Virus record (IMG/VR): IMGVR_UViG_3300044612_002254
Location: 1-39,781 of that record
Length of the DNA: 39,781 bases
Origin: a virus
Direction: 5' to 3' (one strand)
Shown: piece after piece, positions 1 through 5,909 of the stretch
How positions within the stretch are numbered: position 1 is the stretch's first letter
How the letters are laid out: each line of letters starts with the position of its first letter
Made by a program: the position numbers and the translations under genes
The notes under the pieces: model-generated
Told to the model about the DNA's origin: nothing
What the model saw: only the letters and a program-made list of their open reading frames with translations
Databases searched by the model: none

Positions 1-127
1 TGTTGCCCCTGAAACCAGCTTTACGCCAGCCTCTACAGCATTTCCAAGGTTTCCAGTTAAAAGTGAACCGACAAGGTTTGCGCCTTCCGTGCCGTTTCTG
101 CTTAGCCATGCGCCTACGTCCTTCCAT
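1..127. repeat. 127-bp direct repeat, left copy
   Basis: These 127 bases are identical to 39655-39781. The minus-strand holin-like gene reads through without interruption only when the two copies are merged, so the contig closes into a circle of 39,654 bp. The length equals a common maximum assembly k-mer, so the repeat is most simply an assembly overlap of a circular or circularly permuted genome. Confidence 0.97.
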
Positions 128-135
128 GTACTCAT
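1..135 (-). CDS. 3TM holin-like protein, 5' part (continues at 39781 to 39274)
   Basis: This is the first 45 codons of a 171-residue protein cut by the contig break. The ATG at 135 overlaps the TGA of the preceding gene (ATGA), which suggests translational coupling. The joined protein starts [15 protein letters not shown], has a long charged helix in the middle, then an RSTRPGMAW stretch and two hydrophobic segments at about residues 120-138 and 143-159. That arrangement, with an Arg-Pro before the membrane segments, resembles GTA_holin_3TM proteins (PF11351). It lies just downstream of the lysozyme gene, so an inner-membrane pore role in lysis is likely. The family call is by eye. Confidence 0.7.
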   Translation of the reverse strand, partial: MSTWKDVGAWLSRNGTEGANLVGSLLTGNLGNAVEAGVKLVSGAT

Positions 136-437
136 AGTTTCATGCCTTTCCCGTATTCCCTTAACCCTGAAAATTCTCTCATTTTATCAATGTTTCTTTC
201 TTGTTCACGGCGGATATATTGAGCAAGATCATCTGTAAATTCAATAATATCCTCTAAGGTTTCCCTCTTTTTTTTGTCCACATCCTCCAAATTAAGACGC
301 ATAGCATGGGCAATTTCTGGCAAAATATAGTGCATTGCTTTTAGCATTTTATTCAAATCCACGCACAGCCAATGCACATTTGTTTCGCCCATAAAGTTGT
401 CTCTTTTTTCATATTTATTTAAATCAGGTCTCGCCAC
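132..437 (-). CDS. Hypothetical helical protein in the lysis operon
   Basis: A protein of 101 residues with no family I recognise. It starts with GTG at 437, preceded by GGGAGA seven bases upstream, inside the last codons of the lysozyme gene (19-bp overlap). An ATG at codon 16 is an alternative start. The sequence is strongly charged and helical (residues 50-90 rich in E, K, R and D) and has no membrane segment. It sits between lysozyme and the 3TM holin and ends ATGA-coupled to the holin, so it is probably translated with the lysis genes. A lysis-regulating role is possible but unsupported. Confidence 0.7.
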   Translation of the reverse strand: MARPDLNKYEKRDNFMGETNVHWLCVDLNKMLKAMHYILPEIAHAMRLNLEDVDKKKRETLEDIIEFTDDLAQYIRREQERNIDKMREFSGLREYGKGMKL

Positions 438-886
438 TTTAAGTCTCCCATAAACATCAAAGATTCTGCCTTTCTGCGTCTGCGAAGGCCGTTAGAGGGG
501 ATTTTGTTTATATAAATCCAGCGTTCAAATTCTCTGGCTGCTCCGTCAATTCTTCCTTCATTCACCATGCGACGAAGGGTGGATTGTTCAAGGTTCCTGC
601 GCCCAAGGTTAAAGGTGAAGGACACAAGCGCATCAAATTGCCCTTGGTTTATGGGATAAAAAATCAAATCCCGAACAGAGTTTTCTTTCTTTGCCGCATC
701 TTTTAAAAACAAAGCATCCGCTTGTTCTTGAGTGATTCCGTTTTGGAATTGAGGTATTTCCTCTGGCCATACTCTGTGACCCCACCCAATGGTGTCAATG
801 CCAGCAGAATCCTTGTAAATCTTTAACACGCACCCTTCAAAAGCATGGATCAGGTCAATTCCATCTTGAGAAAGAGTTAGCATCAT
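419..886 (-). CDS. Endolysin: T4-type lysozyme (GH24)
   Basis: This 155-residue muramidase should cut the glycan strands of peptidoglycan at the end of infection. The GH24 signature is clear: E17 in HAFEG, D26 in YKDSAG and T32 in DTIGWGH, with the spacing of T4 lysozyme E11/D20/T26. A further conserved-type stretch, FDALVSFTFNLG, lies near residues 85-97. There is no N-terminal signal-anchor or signal peptide, so the enzyme should be cytoplasmic until a holin opens the membrane. The start is ATGATG at 886, overlapping the stop of the upstream membrane gene, with AAGGGG as ribosome site. Length is normal for the family. Confidence 0.95.
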   Translation of the reverse strand: MMLTLSQDGIDLIHAFEGCVLKIYKDSAGIDTIGWGHRVWPEEIPQFQNGITQEQADALFLKDAAKKENSVRDLIFYPINQGQFDALVSFTFNLGRRNLEQSTLRRMVNEGRIDGAAREFERWIYINKIPSNGLRRRRKAESLMFMGDLKWRDLI

Positions 887-1128
887 TTAGCCCCTTGGTT
901 AGCGATAAGGGTTGGGATGGCGTTTTCGATATTGGTAACGCGCTCTTCGAGTTTGGCAAAATCGGATTGTTCATCTTCTTTTTTCATAATCGCCACCATT
1001 ACGGCAAGGTTTTTATCCATGTCCGCTTGCGTTTTCAGAAAATAGGTTCCAGCCCCCGCAATGGTGGCGATGACAATACCAATAAGCGTTATAAGCAATT
1101 TGGTATTTGTATTGCTGCTGTCATCCAC
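883..1128 (-). CDS. Small single-TM protein, holin-like
   Basis: A protein of 81 residues with a short polar N-terminus, one hydrophobic helix at about residues 11-30 (LLITLIGIVIATIAGAG) and a charged, coiled-coil-like C-terminus. It is immediately upstream of and overlapping the lysozyme, the usual place for a holin or accessory lysis protein; the coiled-coil tail is also reminiscent of XhlA-type proteins. The start is GTG at 1128 with AAGGG upstream; the nearby ATG is out of frame. It could act with, or antagonise, the 3TM holin at the end of the operon. The family is not certain. Confidence 0.7.
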   Translation of the reverse strand: MDDSSNTNTKLLITLIGIVIATIAGAGTYFLKTQADMDKNLAVMVAIMKKEDEQSDFAKLEERVTNIENAIPTLIANQGAK

Positions 1129-1139
1129 AACAGGGGCCC

Positions 1140-1427
1140 TTAGTTTCCCTGTTGCACGTGTGCAACAATGGATTTGGCTTGGTTAGCAAAATTTTGCTGA
1201 TCGGAAGCAGCAAACTGAATCAGTTGTTGCCCTTTTTCTGCGCTAATTTTACTCATCTCAGGACAATTGATAATGCGAAAAGCCATAGAAATCAGGTTTT
1301 GCGACAGATCAAAATAAGATTTTTTGTAAATTTCATCAATAGCGGCTAAGTGTTGTTGAACTTCAGACATGGGGTCTTCCTTTATTTGGGGTTTTTTAGG
1401 TTTAGAGAGTGAAAAAAAGAACCTCAC
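1140..1427 (-). CDS. Hypothetical helical protein with two possible starts
   Basis: A protein of 95 residues from GTG at 1427, which has an excellent AAAGGAGA site seven bases upstream, or 76 residues from ATG at 1370, which has its own AAAGGA site. Both are in frame, so two products are possible. The shared part, beginning MSEVQQHLAAIDEIYKKS, is all-helical and amphipathic. It faintly recalls phasin-type helices, but I would not assign that family. The extra N-terminus of the long form is basic and phenylalanine-rich. It lies between the AAA ATPase and the lysis genes. Confidence 0.65.
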   Translation of the reverse strand: MRFFFSLSKPKKPQIKEDPMSEVQQHLAAIDEIYKKSYFDLSQNLISMAFRIINCPEMSKISAEKGQQLIQFAASDQQNFANQAKSIVAHVQQGN

Positions 1428-1459
1428 TTCATCTCTCCTTTGGCAGGTTTTACATAACT

Positions 1460-2374
1460 TTATACACCATTGTCTTGATTTTCAAATGGTTTTTCCAGTT
1501 TATTTACCATTTCAAAGTACACGGGGTTGATAATGTCCATAATCACTTGGTTGTCTTTGTATTTTTCTTCTGCTTTTTCCATAGCGGCATTCAGGTCTTT
1601 CTCGGTTTCCATAGCGCGTAGACGTTCTGCCATAGCTTGTGCAATGCGTTCTGGCGGCAATGTTTTTTTCTCAAGTTCTTGCCCAGAGTTAAGCCAACCT
1701 AAAATCCCTGAACACAGCGCTTCATCAATGGGAAATATCTTCCCAGAAAAGAATCCTGTTCTATCCTTAGAAGAGGAAGCCATAAAGTTCCCGCCGCCAG
1801 GAAGATCAAAGACAAGTGTAAATTCATAGTCCATGCCTTCCCGTTGGATAGGGGCTAGTCCTATTTTTTCTGGCATTTTTTTACCATTTTTCTCAACAAG
1901 CGCATATTCTTGTTTGGCCCGCATTGTTGCAATAATGTGACATTTAGAGGCTAAAATAGCGTCGATAAAGGCTTGGTGTTTTGGCGTTACGTTTTTCCAT
2001 GACGTGTAGCTATTTTTTGACGATGAAGCATTTGTCACGGTGTCCACCATTTCTAGGCATCCGCCTTGTCCGTTCCACTCATGGCTTATGCTGTCAATGA
2101 TGATAACATCCGCCCCAAATGCTTCTGCCTCTTTAATACGCTTTATATAAGCCTCAGGGGCATACGGAGGCGAAAACTGAGATACATAATACTCAGGAAA
2201 TTTATCGCTATAGAGTTCCGCAGAACCATGCTCAGTGTCAATAACGCAAACCTTGGCATCCTTCCCAAAAATGCCAAAAGCCATTGTAAGCGCGGAATAC
2301 GTCTTTCCACTTCCCGATGGCCCTGTTAAGGCAAGTCTCAATTTCTGCTTTTTCTTCTCGGCTTTTGTAAACAT
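1460..2374 (-). CDS. RecA-like AAA ATPase (AAA_24 / Sak4-like)
   Basis: A 304-residue P-loop ATPase. Walker A is GPSGSGKT at about residues 18-25 and Walker B is DVIIIDS at about 89-95, followed by SHEW. Residues 40-48 (KVCVIDTEH) match the usual second strand of AAA_24 (PF13479) proteins, which include phage Sak4-type recombination or annealing ATPases. It likely handles single-stranded DNA in phage recombination or replication. The neighbouring nuclease upstream supports this. The start is the ATG at 2374, with AAAGGAACC upstream; a TTG further upstream would lie inside the promoter. It has its own promoter at 2398-2433. Confidence 0.85.
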   Translation of the reverse strand: MFTKAEKKKQKLRLALTGPSGSGKTYSALTMAFGIFGKDAKVCVIDTEHGSAELYSDKFPEYYVSQFSPPYAPEAYIKRIKEAEAFGADVIIIDSISHEWNGQGGCLEMVDTVTNASSSKNSYTSWKNVTPKHQAFIDAILASKCHIIATMRAKQEYALVEKNGKKMPEKIGLAPIQREGMDYEFTLVFDLPGGGNFMASSSKDRTGFFSGKIFPIDEALCSGILGWLNSGQELEKKTLPPERIAQAMAERLRAMETEKDLNAAMEKAEEKYKDNQVIMDIINPVYFEMVNKLEKPFENQDNGV

Positions 2375-2397
2375 ATCATGGTTCCTTTGTGTTGATG

Positions 2398-2433
2398 TGT
2401 GTAAACAATACACAACAAAGCAAACCAAGTCAA
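2398..2433 (-). promoter_or_regulatory. Promoter with operator-like dyad for the ATPase gene
   Basis: On the minus strand TTGACT (2433-2428), a 17-bp spacer and TATTGT (2410-2405) form a sigma70-type promoter. The dyad TGTGTA-N5-TACACA (2398-2414) covers the -10 box. The same kind of dyad is found at other promoters of this genome. The start of the transcript resembles the others too (ACACATCAACACAAAGGA). Confidence 0.7.
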
Positions 2434-2436
2434 CGT

Positions 2437-2829
2437 TTATTTTATCTGGTTATTGACAAACAGAATCCAGTCTTCGGTTATCATGACTTGTGTAAGGCGG
2501 TAGACTTTCCAGCCCATAAACTGCGCTTGATTGTATTTCTCACAGTCCTTTGAGTATCCCACAAGCGTCTGGTGACGGCCCATTTTGTGCGTATTGATGC
2601 CCTCAATCTCGATGGCTATTTTGCTTTTGGGGTGCGCGTAGTCAAACCGCCATTTTCTCACAGGGTGAAACTTGTATTCCTTTTCCAGTTTGTGCCTTGA
2701 AAGCATTTCCCAAAGATAAAGAAACTTGCATTCAAGTCCCGAGGATTCCTCAATGCTTTTGACTTTAGGTGCTTTAGCTGCCTTAGGTGGTTTTTTGCCT
2801 TTAAAAAAGGCTTTTGGCAAGCGTATCAT
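2437..2829 (-). CDS. PD-(D/E)XK endonuclease-like protein
   Basis: A protein of 130 residues with a lysine/proline-rich N-terminus and a restriction-endonuclease-like core. D63 (RFDYAHP), then E74 and E76 (IAIEIEG), then a conserved GRH...D.EKYN...GWKVYRLT stretch, match the small phage endonucleases of the DUF559/VSR-like kind. It probably nicks or cleaves branched or foreign DNA during recombination or packaging. The ATG at 2829 overlaps the stop of the tiny membrane gene upstream. The promoter of the ATPase gene lies in its last codons, so the two genes can be expressed together or separately. Confidence 0.8.
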   Translation of the reverse strand: MIRLPKAFFKGKKPPKAAKAPKVKSIEESSGLECKFLYLWEMLSRHKLEKEYKFHPVRKWRFDYAHPKSKIAIEIEGINTHKMGRHQTLVGYSKDCEKYNQAQFMGWKVYRLTQVMITEDWILFVNNQIK

Positions 2830-2984
2830 TCCACAGGCACCGTTTCAGAATCCACAACCATAGACACCATTTTATCTTTCAGGCGGCCATAATCAAAACA
2901 CACCTTTTGATCGTCCAGCACTATCAGAGACACCAAAGCCAGCACCGTGACAATCAAAACAAAACAGGCGGCTTTAAGAATCAT
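2826..2984 (-). CDS. Tiny membrane protein (52 aa)
   Basis: An ORF with ATG at 2984 and TGA at 2826-2828. The N-terminal half is one hydrophobic helix (CFVLIVTVLALVSLIVL), followed by a short polar tail. The start overlaps the upstream stop and its stop overlaps the next start (ATGA on both sides), which strongly supports a real, translationally coupled gene. The N-terminus could be a signal anchor. No function can be assigned. Confidence 0.65.
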   Translation of the reverse strand: MILKAACFVLIVTVLALVSLIVLDDQKVCFDYGRLKDKMVSMVVDSETVPVE

Positions 2985-3127
2985 TGTTTTTTATTGAAAG
3001 ATTTTAGGGCTTTGAAAAAAAAGTACACACTAATCGGTGCAAGAAAGGCAAGAAACGCCTCATACAACGTAAACTCTACGTCGATTCCCACAACTGCGTT
3101 TCCATAATAATTAAAAAAATCAATCAT
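2981..3127 (-). CDS. Tiny membrane protein (48 aa)
   Basis: An ORF with ATG at 3127, overlapping the end of the upstream gene by 8 bp, and TGA coupled to the next tiny gene. It begins MIDFFNYYGNAVVG. A hydrophobic segment (LYEAFLAFLAPISVYFFF) occupies roughly residues 21-38, followed by a lysine-rich tail, so it is probably an inner-membrane protein with the C-terminus in the cytoplasm. It pairs with the next tiny membrane gene in an unbroken chain of overlapping genes. Function unknown. Confidence 0.65.
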   Translation of the reverse strand: MIDFFNYYGNAVVGIDVEFTLYEAFLAFLAPISVYFFFKALKSFNKKQ

Positions 3128-3368
3128 CACACGCTCCATCTATTTCGCTTGCCAGCATTCTCAGGTAATTTGAGATTGTTTTTGGGTTTTCCTTGTTTTC
3201 AATCCTTTGCGATACCGCTTCCCAAATCAAATCTACAAGGGTGCATTCAAAATGGGCATCAGATTCGTCTGGGAAGGGATGGAACGTGATGACAAAACTG
3301 GCTGTGGGAAAGACATTAAAATCAATATCCACTTCAGCGTCGTCTAAAAAATTCTCATCCCTTATCAT
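3120..3368 (-). CDS. Hypothetical acidic protein (82 aa)
   Basis: An acidic soluble protein starting MIRDENFLDDAEVDIDFNVF. The ATG at 3368 shares one base with the upstream TGA. A TTG one codon earlier is possible but less likely. I recognise no domain. It is the second gene of the operon started by the promoter at 3627-3664. Confidence 0.7.
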   Translation of the reverse strand: MIRDENFLDDAEVDIDFNVFPTASFVITFHPFPDESDAHFECTLVDLIWEAVSQRIENKENPKTISNYLRMLASEIDGACDD

Positions 3369-3601
3369 CAATGAGCGCCAAACGTGTCCACCAAAGAGTC
3401 TTCTTTTTGATCCTTTTTGCGCTTCTTGTGAACAAACGTCTGAACAACGCGGTCAGAATCAAGAGCAAGATTCGTGCTGTATAAAGACCATCCCTCACTG
3501 GCAGCCTTGTTAAGGTACTGGGTTACCTCTTCATCACTAATTTCGTCAACCTCAAAGGGAAAGCTCTTAAACACGAACTCAGACTTTAATTTTGCAATCA
3601 T
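3368..3601 (-). CDS. Hypothetical protein (77 aa), first gene of minus operon
   Basis: It starts MIAKLKSEFVFKSFPFEVDE and ends with a basic stretch (HKKRKKDQ). I chose the ATG at 3601, after AAGAAAGTG, because the longer frame from 3652 would begin inside the promoter's spacer and -10 region. The middle part, EVTQYLNKAASEGWSLYS, resembles short DUF4177-like proteins (LN..a.eGW.l), but the match is weak. It is divergent from the HTH-like gene at 3681 and shares its control region. Confidence 0.65.
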   Translation of the reverse strand: MIAKLKSEFVFKSFPFEVDEISDEEVTQYLNKAASEGWSLYSTNLALDSDRVVQTFVHKKRKKDQKEDSLVDTFGAH

Positions 3602-3626
3602 AAAAACACTTTCTTTTTGTGTGGGT

Positions 3627-3664
3627 GTGTGATATACATAACACTTAGACATAGATTAAGTCAA
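3627..3664 (-). promoter_or_regulatory. Promoter with dyad, between divergent genes
   Basis: Minus-strand TTGACT (3664-3659), 18-bp spacer and TATGTA (3640-3635). A dyad with GTGT and ACAC arms (3627-3644) overlaps the -10 box and is of the same kind as those at 2398, 6409 and 8336. The HTH-like gene at 3681 reads the other way, so this site could also control that gene. Confidence 0.6.
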
Positions 3665-3680
3665 GAAGAAAAAGGATGTT

Positions 3681-3959
3681 ATGCACAAAACGCTTTTAAG
3701 AAGTCGCAGGGAATCGTTGGGTTGGTCAAGGGGCCATGTTCTTGATTTGATGAAAGACTATGGTTTTTCAGGATCGGGTCACAAAATTCTTTTTATCGAA
3801 GACCGGCGCACAAAAAGTCAGGACGAAGCATTTTTACGTTGCCTTTGTAAAGTATTGGATTTAAATTTCGATGATGTGGCTAGAGAACTTGAGATCGTGC
3901 CGGAGAAGATTAAAAAAGCATACTTTGAGGGCAAGATTCAGTATGAGGAAGGTCATTGA
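3681..3959 (+). CDS. Putative HTH (XRE/Cro-like) regulator
   Basis: A protein of 92 residues starting MHKTLLRSRRESLGWSRGHV. The N-terminal layout (LRSRRESLGWSRGHVLDLM..YG, then KILFIEDRRTK, then FLRCLCKVLDL) matches the helix order of an XRE/Cro HTH domain, with the recognition helix partly degenerate. This is inference by eye. The position, divergent from a dyad-bearing promoter and alone on the plus strand with one partner gene, is typical of a phage regulator. The start is ATG at 3681 with AAAGGAT upstream. It is a candidate reader of the TTGTGT...ACACAA dyads. Confidence 0.55.
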   Translation: MHKTLLRSRRESLGWSRGHVLDLMKDYGFSGSGHKILFIEDRRTKSQDEAFLRCLCKVLDLNFDDVARELEIVPEKIKKAYFEGKIQYEEGH

Positions 3960-4200
3960 TCTTTTTGAGTATAAAAAGAAAAAGCAAGAGCCTTTAAAAA
4001 ACGTTCAGGACATAATCCTGAAAAACAATCACCTGAAGACGATAGAGTGTTTATGCCGTGTTGCGCGTTTCCATGCCAACACGGTAGATGATTACAACAT
4101 CAACGCATCTGTGCATTGCCTAGAGAGCATTAGGCAAGAGATTGACGATCTGCTGGATAGGGTTAAGGAGCAGGGTGGGTGTTTGGTTTTTGATCAGTAG
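3943..4200 (+). CDS. Hypothetical helical protein (85 aa), partner of the HTH gene
   Basis: The start MRKVIDLFEYKKKKQE at 3943 overlaps the HTH-like gene by 17 bp and has a GAGGG stretch upstream, so the two genes probably form an operon. The protein is helical, with C52 (TIECLCRVARFHANT region) and a C-terminal helix rich in charged residues (IRQEIDDLLDRVKEQG). Its last 38 bp overlap the end of the convergent minus gene, with no terminator between them. Function unknown. Confidence 0.65.
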   Translation: MRKVIDLFEYKKKKQEPLKNVQDIILKNNHLKTIECLCRVARFHANTVDDYNINASVHCLESIRQEIDDLLDRVKEQGGCLVFDQ

Positions 4201-4657
4201 GCAAGATCACTTCGTCCCACTCAATCAACGGTGCACGTTGTCCGTTGGGGTATGTTCTTCTTAGAATGTCAGTAATTTGATAGACGTTTATATCATGCTC
4301 TTCGGGATCAATGTCTGTTGAGGGATCGTCCTTAACCCAAAGTATATCCTCGTCATTTGGATCAATGCTTACAATGTTTGTTACTTTATCGCTACAATAC
4401 GGTGAAGTGTGATACTGGATTTTATCCCCTACCATCGGTACAGGACTTAGCAACTCTTGGTTGTCTTCGGTAACCATGACGCGCCACTCATCCGCACTTA
4501 AACAAAACCCAACAAGATGCCTTACACCCACCTCATCATCTGGATCAAAAAATGAGGCAAATTCTGTGCTAGATTCTGGAAACACATCAACAAAAAGTGC
4601 CGCTTGACTGAGCCGATGCGTTATAAGCTGTGTGCCTATAGGGTATAGTTTAGTCAT
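4163..4657 (-). CDS. Hypothetical acidic protein (164 aa)
   Basis: It begins MTKLYPIGTQLITHRLSQAA and is rich in D and E with many short strand-like stretches. No family recognised. Of the two in-frame ATGs (4663, 4657), the second has the correct distance from AAAGGAGA. It follows the tRNA gene and shares a 28-bp leader with the gene at 5093. It ends inside the convergent plus-strand gene. Confidence 0.7.
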   Translation of the reverse strand: MTKLYPIGTQLITHRLSQAALFVDVFPESSTEFASFFDPDDEVGVRHLVGFCLSADEWRVMVTEDNQELLSPVPMVGDKIQYHTSPYCSDKVTNIVSIDPNDEDILWVKDDPSTDIDPEEHDINVYQITDILRRTYPNGQRAPLIEWDEVILPTDQKPNTHPAP

Positions 4658-4682
4658 AATCATTCTCCTTTGCTTGTTGGTA
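4655..4682. repeat. 28-bp leader repeat, copy 1
   Basis: This stretch differs at one base from 5091-5118. It contains, in minus-strand order, the tRNA CCA end, a CAACAAGC linker, the AAAGGAGA ribosome site and the TGATTATG start context. The duplicate lies before the gene at 5093, which suggests that the two leaders come from one ancestral unit. Confidence 0.85.
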
Positions 4683-4753
4683 GTCCATCAGGGAGTTGAA
4701 CCCTATCCTCATGCGTTATGAGCGCAGTGTGCTAACCCGTACACTAATGGACC
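4678..4753 (-). tRNA. tRNA with CAT anticodon (Met, or Ile2)
   Basis: A full cloverleaf of 76 nt with an encoded CCA end. The acceptor GGTCCAT pairs with ATGGACT (one G-U). The D stem is GTGT/GCAC with a GG in the loop, the anticodon loop is CTCATAA, and the T stem is TAGGG/CCCTG around TTCAACT. The anticodon stem CTGCG/CGCAT has one mismatch at 27-43. The three G-C pairs of initiator tRNAs are absent, so this is an elongator Met tRNA or an Ile2 tRNA that would need lysidine. It lies between two protein genes of one operon, so it would be cut from a messenger. Confidence 0.93.
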
Positions 4754-4757
4754 ATGC

Positions 4758-5093
4758 TTAATTGTTTTGTTTTCCACAGGCACAAATCCGCTGTTTTTTT
4801 ACAGGGATAGCTTTCCCTCTCCTAAAAACAGGGATCACTTGGACAACCTCAAGGCTTTTAAGCCATTGCAAAGGATCGTCCATTTCACTTAACCAAGTGT
4901 TGTAACAAAAAGAATCTTCGTGAAAGTAAAACCTAACGTCGCCGTCTTTTTCATTTTTTTCTTCAAAAACAACTTCAAAACCATTCTTGTCCCATATCCT
5001 AAAATCCCCATGGTGCTTTTTATGCCCGTTATCCCTGCAAGTATACGAACGGTATAAATCCACCAGCTTCAGGCAAAGTTTATAGTGTCTCAT
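4758..5093 (-). CDS. Hypothetical protein (111 aa) upstream of the tRNA
   Basis: It starts MRHYKLCLKLVDLYRSYTCR at 5093, seven bases after GGAGAGTG; a longer frame from 5123 lacks a ribosome site. It has four cysteines, including a C-terminal CACG pair within a basic tail (KKQRICACGK) that could bind metal. Otherwise no domain is visible. It is the first gene after the structured leader at 5129-5208 and is followed after 4 bp by the tRNA. Confidence 0.7.
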   Translation of the reverse strand: MRHYKLCLKLVDLYRSYTCRDNGHKKHHGDFRIWDKNGFEVVFEEKNEKDGDVRFYFHEDSFCYNTWLSEMDDPLQWLKSLEVVQVIPVFRRGKAIPVKKQRICACGKQNN

Positions 5094-5118
5094 AATCACT
5101 CTCCTTTGCTTGTTGGTA
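5091..5118. repeat. 28-bp leader repeat, copy 2
   Basis: Near-identical (27 of 28) to 4655-4682. It carries the ribosome site and start of the gene at 5093. The similarity weakens further upstream, where copy 1 runs into the tRNA acceptor stem. Confidence 0.85.
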
Positions 5119-5128
5119 CTCAATCAAT

Positions 5129-5208
5129 AAAAAAACGGGGCTTCCCATCAACAAAGAAACCCCGCCAAGTTTTAAGTGGCAAGAAACCAAAACCACTTAG
5201 GAGCGTTG
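5129..5208 (-). ncRNA. Structured leader ending in an intrinsic terminator (attenuator or small RNA)
   Basis: Read on the minus strand, this leader starts at a promoter (5215-5242). It forms a 7-bp hairpin, TAAGTGG/CCACTTA (5173-5199), then CGGGG...CCCCG (5136-5164) followed by seven T (5129-5135), a standard Rho-independent terminator. The terminator loop contains GTTGATG, complementary to CATCAAC at the very start of the leader (5205-5211), so a long-range pairing could compete with termination. Because the terminator lies between promoter and gene, it could be an attenuator for the tRNA operon or yield an RNA of about 80 nt. Confidence 0.6.
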
Positions 5209-5214
5209 ATGTTG

Positions 5215-5242
5215 TTATGACACACACACCAACCATTGTCAA
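5215..5242 (-). promoter_or_regulatory. Promoter of the tRNA operon
   Basis: Minus-strand TTGACA (5242-5237), 16-bp spacer rich in GT, then TCATAA (5220-5215). Transcription should begin near 5208, just before the structured leader. A full operator dyad is not clear here. Confidence 0.55.
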
Positions 5243-5260
5243 GGGGTTCATGTATTTAAA

Positions 5261-5644
5261 TTATAATTCTCGTGGTTCATAATAAGGTTCTGTCCATTCT
5301 TCGGTATCAAAAACAAACTTTAATCCTTTGTAGTGGTCATCTGTTTCTTCCCCAACAAAATCACTGCACGTATCATGCAATCCACCTAAAAAGTCTTCAT
5401 ATTCATCACGGGTCAAAAGAAACTCTAAAGCACCTAAACAAACCGCGCCTTCTTGATCTTTTGATTTGATACGAAAAAGACTTTTGGAAAGATTATTTGG
5501 ATAAAAAACATAAGCAATTAAAGTTACGTCTTTTCCAATCAACTCTTCATCGCCAGAAAATGCAAGATACTCTAAAGTGTGCGTTGCTTTTGCGTCATAA
5601 TCCTCATACTCAAAAGGTCTTTTAAAGTCTGTTAGCGAAATCAT
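5261..5644 (-). CDS. Hypothetical acidic protein (127 aa)
   Basis: It starts MISLTDFKRPFEYEDYDAKA with AAGAAGGAAG upstream. Acidic, rich in D, E, F and Y, with no membrane segment and no motif I recognise. It is the last gene of the operon starting at 6388 and is followed by the promoter and terminator at 5129-5242. Confidence 0.7.
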   Translation of the reverse strand: MISLTDFKRPFEYEDYDAKATHTLEYLAFSGDEELIGKDVTLIAYVFYPNNLSKSLFRIKSKDQEGAVCLGALEFLLTRDEYEDFLGGLHDTCSDFVGEETDDHYKGLKFVFDTEEWTEPYYEPREL

Positions 5645-5670
5645 AAAGGCTTCCTTCTTTGTTGTATAGT

Positions 5671-5907
5671 TTACCGTCTTGTCGGTAGATGTGGTAAAAT
5701 TTGCTTTTTATTCGCATAAACCTTACGAAAAACAGATGCTTTTTTTTCACACTCGGTTAAATCATCACCCGTAAAATGAACCCGCATTGTTCTTTCGATA
5801 CCGCCGACCACAAACGATTTATAATCAGCCTGTAGTTTCTTTGCCTTCTTTTCAAAGGCTGGCAATTCATCTTTGTGAATCCCTGTGTAGTAGTAGGATA
5901 AAATCAT
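5671..5907 (-). CDS. Hypothetical basic protein (78 aa)
   Basis: It starts MILSYYYTGIHKDELPAFEK at the ATG following the recurring TGATT context; a longer frame from 5979 would run through the previous gene. Rich in lysine (FEKKAKKLQADYK). The ATG lies 2 bp after the previous stop, so it is in the same operon. Function unknown. Confidence 0.65.
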   Translation of the reverse strand: MILSYYYTGIHKDELPAFEKKAKKLQADYKSFVVGGIERTMRVHFTGDDLTECEKKASVFRKVYANKKQILPHLPTRR

Positions 5908-5909
5908 AA

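Noticed and set aside
1-127. Physical direct terminal repeat of T7 kind
   Set aside because: The length equals a common assembler k-mer and the repeat lies inside a gene; a PBSX-type terminase also fits headful packaging better. Read coverage would decide.
1140-1370. Phasin assignment for the helical protein
   Set aside because: Only an overall amphipathic helix likeness; no diagnostic motif.
2235-2456. Plus-strand frame over the ATPase gene
   Set aside because: It runs antisense to the Walker A region and the promoter and has no ribosome site.
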